DNA of 46,649 bases from contig CAVARE010000071.1 in the NCBI GenBank assembly GCA_963591145.1, positions 1-46,649 on the forward strand. The letters are read 5' to 3'. The notes under the pieces are model-generated. The model worked only from the letters and a program-made list of their open reading frames with translations. It had not been told where the DNA came from and made no database searches. Below are positions 8,325 through 16,061 of the stretch, piece by piece. Position 1 is the stretch's first letter. The number at the start of each line of letters is the position of its first letter. Origin of the DNA: RGIG5612 sp963591145 (GTDB lineage Bacteria; Bacillota; Clostridia; Lachnospirales; Lachnospiraceae). The translations under genes and the position numbers were made by a program.

Positions 8325-11072
8325 ATGCGCAAAAGCATTACTTTATTTACATTGATTCTTCTTGTTTGTGCATTATCTGCCAGCATCATTCAAGCATCAG
8401 AAGAAGCTTCTAGCGATTCAACAAGCATTGCTGCATCGGATTACTCTGAAGAAACTGTTCTCTACGAAGATTTGATAAATGTATCATCTGATGGCGACTG
8501 CTTCGAGACATCTACAGATACTGCCGCTATTGCAGATTACAATGTTAAAAACGATGCCTGGTCAGAAGAACCGGATTCCCATATCGATAATGAAGACCTG
8601 TCAGAAGGAACCGTTTCTCTCTTTGATGTAACAAATGAGTTGGGAACGAACATCACCGAGACAGAAGTCTCAGCCTTACCAGCCGCAGAAATCTCAGCTG
8701 ATGAAGTTGAAACCTCAATAACTGCATATGAATCCATTGAACAGTCCTCCGAAGAGACTGCTCCAGATTCCGCCGATAATTCAGCTGATAATTTTACCAT
8801 CACCGATGTTCAGGTAACGGCACGCAATACCATCTGTCAGGGTACTCATTGCATTACTGATGGTACAGTATACAAATATACTGATTACAATTATATTGAC
8901 GAATCTACCGGATTATACAACCTCGAATATACAGTCTCTTATACGCAAAATGGCGAGGATCTTATATTTACTGGAAGTTCAGAAGATATTTTCCGGATGT
9001 TTGGCGAATATCCAAGCCTTACATATCTCGGAACCGTAAAAAACACCGGAAAGCTTATCGTTTGTGAAATTCTGTCAGATATTGAATATTCATTTATAAT
9101 ATTTATAACAGACCACAATGTCATGATTGATCCTGCTGTTGAGGCAACGTATACCAGTACTGGTCTTACAGAAGGCTCCCACTGTTCAATTTGCGGAACT
9201 ATTCTCAGTAAACAGGAAGAAATTCCCCAAATATTGCCTGTTCCTTCAGAGAACGGTTGGTGCCATATTGGAAACAACTGGTACTACTACCGAAACGGCG
9301 CCGCTGCCACAGGTTGGCTGTATGATACAGATGAAAATAACTGGTTTTATCTAAACAACGAAGGCATTATGCAGACTGGCTGGCAGTGCATTGGCAATAG
9401 TTGGTACTACATGAGTGCCGGAGGAAGAATGAAAACTGGCTGGCAGTATATCGACAATAATTGGTATTACTTCGGCACGAATGGCAAAATGTGGTATGGC
9501 GGCTGGGTATATATTGATACAGATTGGTATTACCTGGGTGACGGTGGCAAGATGTGGTACGGCGGTTGGATGTATATAAATAATGATTGGTATTACCTGA
9601 CAAACGGTGGTCGAATGATGACAGGTTGGCAATATATCGATGGCAGTTGGTATTATCTCGGCATCAGTGGACAAATGTGGTATGGCGGTTGGATGTATAT
9701 TGACAATGAATGGTACTTTTTGTCAGAAAGCGGCAAGGTCCAAACAGGTTGGCAATACCTATATGGTAATTGGTATTATATGAGTGCTGGCGGTAAAATG
9801 AAGACTGGATGGCAATATATCAACGAATACTGGTATTACTTTGATTCAAACGGCAAAATGTATACTGGCTGGCATTTTATCGATACTGACTGGTACTATT
9901 TCGGTTCTGGAGGCAAAATGTGGCGCAATGGCTGGATGTATATTGACAACAATTGGTACTGTCTCACAGACGGCGGCAGAGCCAAAGTCGGCTGGCAGTT
10001 AGTTAATGACAAATGGTATTATTTTGATACTACAGGTATAATGCTTACTGGACATCAGTTAATTAATGGCAAAGTTTATATGCTTGACTCAAACGGAAAA
10101 TATATATCGTCAAGCGACCAGGAATATACAACCTATACAGGTTTCTTGTTTGACGGTACCGATTGGTTGTATGTCGAAAAAAGCTCTTTAACGAACATTA
10201 CCAATGTTGCAAAGGGCACCATAGACGGTAGGACAGCATGGTACTATGTTGAAAACGGCAAAGTTTGTCTCACAAAAAATGGCACATTTACATTTGGAAT
10301 TCGTAATTATACCATTGAAAATGGTGTAGCTACCGACTGCAATTATTACTTTATAGATGATACCATTGAACTTCCAAACGGCGGTTATGACCTGGTGAAA
10401 GATATGATGGGTCTTAAGGTGTTGAAAATTAATGAAAAGCTGTTGGATATATCTGCATGGGATTCCACATCGCATTATTATACGGATGATACTGTTGCTG
10501 CAGTTAAAAGCTTCCAGAGCCAAAATGGTCTTTCTGTTACAGGTGTGGTGGATATTCTTACGTGGAAAGCTATGGGATTTTCCGAGTATGACTGGTACAA
10601 TTTGGGCTCATATGTAACCCCGCTTAAATCCAGTGTGTCCTTTTCTATAAATGATTACAGAGTTGCTTTGCTTCAAACAGCCAGAGAATATATCGACGCA
10701 GACACAGATTATGTAGCAGGTGCATCTGGAAAGCCTGGTTCATATGTTGACTGTTCAGGTCTCGTATTCCAATGTTTGTACTCTGTCGGTATAAATCCGA
10801 GTGCTAATATCATTGAGCATGCAACCGTGGAATTCGAATCAAAAGTACTGGCATTTGACAATAAGTTGGGTAAGGAGATTTCTCGCAGCGAACTTCAGGC
10901 GGGTGACCTCATTTTCTATGTGCCAGATGGTCTGGCCGATGATGATGTCCATCATGTTGCTATTTACGCAGGCAATGGACAAATATATGACAGCGATCCA
11001 TGGGTCGGAGTAAGATCCGCATCAATTGACATGGAATGGTATCACATATATAAGGTCGTGCGTTTGTTCTAA
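8325..11072 (+). CDS. Secreted cell-wall-binding protein with peptidoglycan-binding and NlpC/P60 domains
   Basis: This 915-residue protein shows a signal peptide (1-25), an acidic linker (26-160), a diverged version of the shared N-terminal domain (about 165-265, beginning ARNTICQGTH), a C287-x2-C290 module, tandem CW-binding repeats (about 305-610), a less regular stretch (610-680), a PG_binding_1 three-helix domain (about 685-750, with AVKSFQSQNGL) and a C-terminal NlpC/P60 domain. Catalytic Cys810 is in YVDCSGL and His877 in HHVAIYAG. It should bind and cleave peptidoglycan at the cell surface. An AGGAGG site precedes the ATG. A run of two hairpins follows the gene. Having two different wall-targeting modules in one protein is uncommon but not unique. 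Confidence 0.92.
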   Translation: MRKSITLFTLILLVCALSASIIQASEEASSDSTSIAASDYSEETVLYEDLINVSSDGDCFETSTDTAAIADYNVKNDAWSEEPDSHIDNEDLSEGTVSLFDVTNELGTNITETEVSALPAAEISADEVETSITAYESIEQSSEETAPDSADNSADNFTITDVQVTARNTICQGTHCITDGTVYKYTDYNYIDESTGLYNLEYTVSYTQNGEDLIFTGSSEDIFRMFGEYPSLTYLGTVKNTGKLIVCEILSDIEYSFIIFITDHNVMIDPAVEATYTSTGLTEGSHCSICGTILSKQEEIPQILPVPSENGWCHIGNNWYYYRNGAAATGWLYDTDENNWFYLNNEGIMQTGWQCIGNSWYYMSAGGRMKTGWQYIDNNWYYFGTNGKMWYGGWVYIDTDWYYLGDGGKMWYGGWMYINNDWYYLTNGGRMMTGWQYIDGSWYYLGISGQMWYGGWMYIDNEWYFLSESGKVQTGWQYLYGNWYYMSAGGKMKTGWQYINEYWYYFDSNGKMYTGWHFIDTDWYYFGSGGKMWRNGWMYIDNNWYCLTDGGRAKVGWQLVNDKWYYFDTTGIMLTGHQLINGKVYMLDSNGKYISSSDQEYTTYTGFLFDGTDWLYVEKSSLTNITNVAKGTIDGRTAWYYVENGKVCLTKNGTFTFGIRNYTIENGVATDCNYYFIDDTIELPNGGYDLVKDMMGLKVLKINEKLLDISAWDSTSHYYTDDTVAAVKSFQSQNGLSVTGVVDILTWKAMGFSEYDWYNLGSYVTPLKSSVSFSINDYRVALLQTAREYIDADTDYVAGASGKPGSYVDCSGLVFQCLYSVGINPSANIIEHATVEFESKVLAFDNKLGKEISRSELQAGDLIFYVPDGLADDDVHHVAIYAGNGQIYDSDPWVGVRSASIDMEWYHIYKVVRLF

Positions 11073-11118
11073 TTCCGCAATATGTGCTGATATAATTTTA
11101 AATTTAAACTTAATTATG

Positions 11119-11170
11119 ATTGAATGATGTTGTCCTTGTTTCAAAGGTCAAGACAATATTATCATTCAAT
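11119..11170 (+). terminator. Putative terminator after the 8325-11072 gene
   Basis: A 10-bp perfect outer stem, ATTGAATGAT with ATCATTCAAT, encloses a second TTGTC/GACAA stem. It is followed on the plus strand by GTTTCTTTTCTT. It begins 47 bases after the stop codon. Confidence 0.65.
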
Positions 11171-11194
11171 GTTTCTTTTCTTGCTAAATCAGTT

Positions 11195-11220
11195 ATGGCG
11201 GCAACCAGAATTGCCGCCAT
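11195..11220 (+). terminator. Second perfect hairpin before the 11284 gene
   Basis: ATGGCGGCAA and TTGCCGCCAT pair perfectly over 10 bp with a 6-nt loop, followed by ATATTTAAAT. It may be a backup terminator or a leader structure of the next gene, which starts 64 bases on. The U-tract is weak. Confidence 0.45.
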
Positions 11221-11283
11221 ATTTAAATGCTGATCAGCGTACCATTAGAACAGGTGAATTTGAATTAAAAAAATAATATAATT

Positions 11284-13878
11284 ATGAACAAATATACTAT
11301 TAAAACATTATCCCTCATAATGATATCTGCTCTTCTCGTACCAGCATTTTCTTTTTCTTCTGCAGCAGATGAATGTAACTCTGTTGACTCTGAAACTGTC
11401 ATGCCTATTACAGAGTCATTGGATCATATGTCAAATGAGAGTGCCGTTGCTCCTGACACGGAAATCGAGTCAGAACTTACTTCTGACGAGCTTTCTTCGG
11501 ATGATGCGATATCTTCAGATGAAACTACATCATCCGACGAGCCTGAGTATACATCCGACACCTCCTATGACGAATCGGAGTTTTCTTCAGATGCTGCCGC
11601 AGAAGAAACAGCAAACCCTGAATACGCAGTCATAGATGAACCCCCTGAGACAAATGACAATGAATCTTCAATTACCGATATTACGGAATCAGAAACTGTT
11701 AATGAAGCCAGTTCTGAAGAACTTGCGGACTATCTGATCGCAGGCAGTGTTGATTATATTGAAGAATCAGATTATATAGATATCGGTGAGGATTCCTATA
11801 CACTGCTTAGTGAATATATGTTCGGCGGTTCAGGCATTGCTCTGATCAGCAGTGATTACAATGGTGATAAGCTTACCGGTATAAATGGTTATATTTATTC
11901 ACAGCTTAAACCTTATATTGAGCAAATTGCTGCTGCCGAACTCTCATCCACTGATTTAGCTTTTGACATATCATTGGATGCTATTTCAAATTTAAAATTT
12001 TATACAACAGATTTAGAAATTACATCCAGTTCAACTAAAGAAGAGGTTGATTCCGCTCTGAGCAAAGCATTATATCAGGAATTCAATATGGCTCTTGTCT
12101 TAAGATCATGTATTCGTGACTGTCCATACGAAATGTTTTGGTTTGGAAATAAATACAAATTGGCTCGAGGATTTTCATATAAACGCGAAACAGATTCCAA
12201 TGGCAACACTTATTATTCCATAACCAGGTTATCACTAAAATACCGACTGACTGTATCCACTGACTACGCTGATATAAATGTAATAGATGATGATGGCAAT
12301 TATTATCATACCGATTCCAGCAAGATGACATCCATACAAAATGCGATTACTAATGCTAATAATATTATATCAGCGGCTTCTGCTATGAGTGACCTTGAAA
12401 AGCTTGATTATTACAGACAGCAGATTTGTGATCTGGCTTCATACAACTACGATACTTCATCTTTAAATTATGGCAACCCGTGGCAAATTATATATGTATT
12501 TGACGGAGACCCTGACACAAAAGTGGTATGTGAAGGGTATGCTAAAAGTTTTCAATACTTATGTGATCAGAGCGTTTTTTCATCTGATTTATATGTATAT
12601 TGTGTCTCTGGGAGTTTTAAATATTCTGAAGGCAACGGTGGCGGGCATTTATGGAACATTGTTCATTATGAAGGCGAAAACTATCTAGTGGATCTTACTA
12701 ACTGCGATGGTGTTACTTCATCTACAAAACTTTATATGGTCAACCCTATTCAAGGCAGCGTTGACGACGGATATACATTTGCTTATGGATCTGTTCGATA
12801 TACTTATACATATTACTCTGACACCAGAGCTATCTATGATGATTCAGAGTTGGAAATATCTCTTTACCATGAATTCGTAACTGATTCTGCCATAGCTCCT
12901 ACTTGCACAACTGATGGGCGTACGGAAGGATCTCACTGCACATTATGTGACATGGTTAATGTTGAACCGCAAACTGTTCCCATGCTGGGACATACAATAA
13001 TAATTGATTCTGCAGTTGCTCCTACAATTGACGAAACAGGTCTTACCGAGGGATCTCATTGTTCTGTATGCGGTGAAACTATCATGGAACAATTAGAAAT
13101 GCCAGCACTTTCTGAAAACGGATGGCATAATATTGGGGATTCACGCTACTACTACAAGGATAATTCCATAGCTATAGGTTGGCTCTATATTGCCGGTGAA
13201 AACAGTGAAGACAATTCTGGTATCAGCTATTGGTATTATTTGGGCTCCGATGGCAGAATGCAGACTGGATGGCAATACATTGACGGTGATATGTATTATC
13301 TTGGCGATGATGGCAGAGCAAGAACGGGATGGACTATCATTGATGAAGATTGGTATTATTTTAGTGCTGGTGGAAGATTAAGATATGGCTGGCAATATAT
13401 TGATGATGACTGGTATTATCTGGGCAATGACGGAATAATGCTTACAGGATGGCAATATATCGATAACATATGGTATTATATGAGTTCTGGCGGCAAGGTT
13501 CAGATCGGATGGCAATACATTAATGGTTATTGGTACTATTTCTCTGCCGGCGGTAAGATGAAAACCGGTTGGCAATATATCGATGACAACTGGTACTACA
13601 TGAGTTCCGGTGGCAAGGTTCAGACTGGCTGGCAATACATTAATGATTATTGGTACTATTTCTCTGCCGGCGGTAAGATGAAAACCGGTTGGCAGTATAT
13701 TAACAACTCATGGTATTATATGTACTCGTCAGGTAAAATGGCAGTCGGATGGCTTGAGATGAACAATCGCAAATATTACATGAATTCCTCTGGTAAAATG
13801 CAGACAGGGTGGGTGCATATTGATAATGAACTGTACTATTTTGATTTTTCTGGCAGTATGGTCATTGATGAAAACTAA
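11284..13878 (+). CDS. Secreted cell-wall-binding transglutaminase-like protein
   Basis: This 864-residue protein has a signal peptide (1-28), a very acidic Ser/Glu/Asp-rich linker (30-150), a middle region of unknown function (about 165-390) and a transglutaminase-like core. The likely catalytic triad is Cys416 in VVCEGYAKS, His455 in GGHLWN and Asp470 in LVDLTN. Two HTIIID / TEGSHC-x2-C modules (about 535-610) and CW-binding repeats to the C-terminus follow (about 615-864). Such extracellular transglutaminase-like domains act as cysteine proteases or cross-linkers; which applies here is open. It lacks the N-terminal conserved domain found in its neighbours. The ATG has no recognisable Shine-Dalgarno sequence (A/T-only for ~30 bases), but the signal peptide supports this start. 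Nearly identical 120-nt blocks repeat inside the CW region (about 13480-13720). Confidence 0.88.
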   Translation: MNKYTIKTLSLIMISALLVPAFSFSSAADECNSVDSETVMPITESLDHMSNESAVAPDTEIESELTSDELSSDDAISSDETTSSDEPEYTSDTSYDESEFSSDAAAEETANPEYAVIDEPPETNDNESSITDITESETVNEASSEELADYLIAGSVDYIEESDYIDIGEDSYTLLSEYMFGGSGIALISSDYNGDKLTGINGYIYSQLKPYIEQIAAAELSSTDLAFDISLDAISNLKFYTTDLEITSSSTKEEVDSALSKALYQEFNMALVLRSCIRDCPYEMFWFGNKYKLARGFSYKRETDSNGNTYYSITRLSLKYRLTVSTDYADINVIDDDGNYYHTDSSKMTSIQNAITNANNIISAASAMSDLEKLDYYRQQICDLASYNYDTSSLNYGNPWQIIYVFDGDPDTKVVCEGYAKSFQYLCDQSVFSSDLYVYCVSGSFKYSEGNGGGHLWNIVHYEGENYLVDLTNCDGVTSSTKLYMVNPIQGSVDDGYTFAYGSVRYTYTYYSDTRAIYDDSELEISLYHEFVTDSAIAPTCTTDGRTEGSHCTLCDMVNVEPQTVPMLGHTIIIDSAVAPTIDETGLTEGSHCSVCGETIMEQLEMPALSENGWHNIGDSRYYYKDNSIAIGWLYIAGENSEDNSGISYWYYLGSDGRMQTGWQYIDGDMYYLGDDGRARTGWTIIDEDWYYFSAGGRLRYGWQYIDDDWYYLGNDGIMLTGWQYIDNIWYYMSSGGKVQIGWQYINGYWYYFSAGGKMKTGWQYIDDNWYYMSSGGKVQTGWQYINDYWYYFSAGGKMKTGWQYINNSWYYMYSSGKMAVGWLEMNNRKYYMNSSGKMQTGWVHIDNELYYFDFSGSMVIDEN

Positions 13879-13912
13879 AAACTATTATTTAAATGGAGAT
13901 TTTATTACTTGC

Positions 13913-14845
13913 ATGAACAATTATACTCTAGCTGTTGTTGTTACTTACAACAGACTTACAATGCTAAAGCAATGCATATCGCATATCTGTGCTCAGAGCG
14001 CAGCATGCGACATTCTTATCGTTGATAATGCCAGCACAGATGACACATCAAAATGGGCACTACATATTATTGGTGATTTTGACAAATACAAGATACTATA
14101 CGAGAACACTGGCACTAATTTAGGTGGTGCAGGTGGGTTTAATTACGGAATGCGCAAGTCCTGCGAATACGGATACAAATATGTATGGATAATGGATGAT
14201 GATGCTTTTGCCCAGCCTGATTGCCTTGAAAAATTACTGGATACAGCTCACTGCTTTGAAGCTAAAAAACTGCCGTTTGGATTTTTGTCAAGTGCCGTTT
14301 TATGGACTGATGGTAACATCTGCAAAATGAACTGGCAACGAAAATATCCGCTTCCAAGGAAGCGCAGCGAACATCATGTTACACAGAAGGATCTTAATTC
14401 AGACCTTATCCAAGTGCAATGTGCTACATTCGTTTCGCTGCTGTTTCCTACAGATATTATCAAACAAGTTGGACTTCCAATAAAAGAATTCTTCATATGG
14501 TGCGATGATATAGAATACACGCGACGCATATCCATAAAATATAAGATTCCATGCTATGCGGTGCCTTCCAGTCGAATGATACATCACACTGCCAATAATG
14601 TAGGTTCGGATCTGGCAACTGATTCTGTTGACCGGATTTCAAGATATAACTATGCTTTTAGAAATGAAAATTATATGTATCGACAGTATGGAGTGAGAAG
14701 TTTTTGTTACTATATTGCTGTTTGTATCTATAATTTGATTAAAATACTCTTTCACTCACATGATCACAGATTACGCAGAATGAGTGTTGTTTGTAAGAAT
14801 TTTTTCACTGGTCTTACATTCAATCCGCCAATAGAAAAACTCTAG
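13913..14845 (+). CDS. Family 2 glycosyltransferase, galactofuranosyl/rhamnosyl-transferase-like
   Basis: This 310-residue GT-A enzyme starts with the family signature VVVTYNR, followed by VDNASTD, the glycine-rich NLGGAGGF and the metal-binding MDDDA. A later FFIWCDDIEY motif is characteristic of the GlfT/rhamnosyltransferase-like branch of family 2, which elongates surface galactan or rhamnan chains. The longer open frame back to 13820 overlaps the preceding gene. The ATG at 13913 is preferred because the GT2 fold begins immediately after it and GGAG lies 14 bases upstream. No membrane segment of note is seen apart from a short hydrophobic stretch near residue 270. It sits 34 bases after the transglutaminase-like gene and is convergent with the polymerase-like gene. 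Confidence 0.85.
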   Translation: MNNYTLAVVVTYNRLTMLKQCISHICAQSAACDILIVDNASTDDTSKWALHIIGDFDKYKILYENTGTNLGGAGGFNYGMRKSCEYGYKYVWIMDDDAFAQPDCLEKLLDTAHCFEAKKLPFGFLSSAVLWTDGNICKMNWQRKYPLPRKRSEHHVTQKDLNSDLIQVQCATFVSLLFPTDIIKQVGLPIKEFFIWCDDIEYTRRISIKYKIPCYAVPSSRMIHHTANNVGSDLATDSVDRISRYNYAFRNENYMYRQYGVRSFCYYIAVCIYNLIKILFHSHDHRLRRMSVVCKNFFTGLTFNPPIEKL

Positions 14846-14887
14846 TGTGAAAAAGCTTTGTTGAGATTGGGCAAATTTCGCAATTAA

Positions 14888-16048
14888 TCATTCTGTCTCC
14901 TTGAGCGACACAAATGACATCAGTGGAAATATATTAAACATCATATTCATCAACCTTGGCTCCATTACTGAAAAGACCAATATGACCACCAATATGAATA
15001 TCATGTTGTATTTGTTTGCTTTAATTGAATTATAAATGGCATTAGTATAGATTGCCACTGTTGCAGCCAGAAATGTGAAACCATACTGCAGCATAATCTG
15101 GATATAGGAGCAGTCAACATAATTATAATAATATGCCACTGGATCAGCGATGCTATAACCGTTCCAATGAATATATTGCCCAAACCAGGTATATTCAACT
15201 GAATTTATTACATTTTGCCCAATCGTGAGCCTGCTGCCCATCAGATCATTTATAAACTGCCATGCAAAATTTTCACGATCATAAAAGATGTACATTGCAA
15301 GACACAGAATGCATAACATCATCGGTACGCATAACCAAAACCATTTCAGGCTGCGCCATATCCTCCAACTATTTTTCTGCATTCCCTCAATGCACATAAT
15401 TAGAATCAAAAGAGTCGTTACAGCAAATGTAAATCTCGTGTTTGTCATAACATAGAAATACACGGCTATTGCTTCTAATATAACATATTCGAGAATCTTC
15501 ATTTTTCTGCCGCGAATACATAAATATTCCATGCTAAGGAACAAAAATAATATGGGCGGGGTTGTAGTCCAACCAAAACCAAGTCCATGTCTTGCTCTCT
15601 CCTCAGCATCAAAAATATAATCTATGCCAATCTCCGTGTAGCTACAGCCAATAATGACAGCCATCATTATTACTGTTACTATCACTGATATAGTTATCGT
15701 TTTTTTTGCATCTTCTTTATAGGCTGCTGCAAATATTGCAAAATACCATACATTTGCAATATTTTCACTGTAATATGCAGTTACAGCAACTACAGCTGCA
15801 AGCAACAAATATGCTACTATCGCCTGTCTATTGTATTTTCCACTGAGAAATTTGATTATAACAATTACCAGACATATAAGTGCACATACACACTTAAGTC
15901 CACGATATCCAGTATTCATCAGACTCGTTTCATCTAATTCATACCACGCTGACAAACTGAATATACTGCCTGCCAAAAACAGTATCCACTGTATGGCAAA
16001 CAGTATATTACAAATCTTCACTTTCTTGTCTGATATAATTCCAGACAC
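14888..16048 (-). CDS. Polytopic membrane protein, candidate polysaccharide polymerase (Wzy-like)
   Basis: This 386-residue protein is composed almost entirely of hydrophobic segments (about ten), with a larger extracytoplasmic-type loop near residues 265-310 that contains several Tyr and Trp residues. That topology, together with neighbouring glycosyltransferases and a polyprenyl sugar-phosphate transferase, suggests an O-antigen/EPS polymerase or ligase of the Wzy/WaaL class, which is recognised by topology rather than sequence. No catalytic motif can be named. The start is GTG with a weak AGAGAG upstream. It lies 13 bases after the L,D-transpeptidase gene, so it should be translated from the same message. 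A permease of another kind remains possible. Confidence 0.6.
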   Translation of the reverse strand: MSGIISDKKVKICNILFAIQWILFLAGSIFSLSAWYELDETSLMNTGYRGLKCVCALICLVIVIIKFLSGKYNRQAIVAYLLLAAVVAVTAYYSENIANVWYFAIFAAAYKEDAKKTITISVIVTVIMMAVIIGCSYTEIGIDYIFDAEERARHGLGFGWTTTPPILFLFLSMEYLCIRGRKMKILEYVILEAIAVYFYVMTNTRFTFAVTTLLILIMCIEGMQKNSWRIWRSLKWFWLCVPMMLCILCLAMYIFYDRENFAWQFINDLMGSRLTIGQNVINSVEYTWFGQYIHWNGYSIADPVAYYYNYVDCSYIQIMLQYGFTFLAATVAIYTNAIYNSIKANKYNMIFILVVILVFSVMEPRLMNMMFNIFPLMSFVSLKETE

Positions 16049-16061
16049 TTATACTCTCTTT

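Noticed and set aside
11277..11282. TATAAT as -10 of the transglutaminase-like gene
   Set aside because: Transcription would start after the ATG and there is no -35 at the proper distance.
14846..14887. Bidirectional terminator between the convergent glycosyltransferase and polymerase-like genes
   Set aside because: Only a few bases could pair and there is no U-tract; no convincing hairpin.
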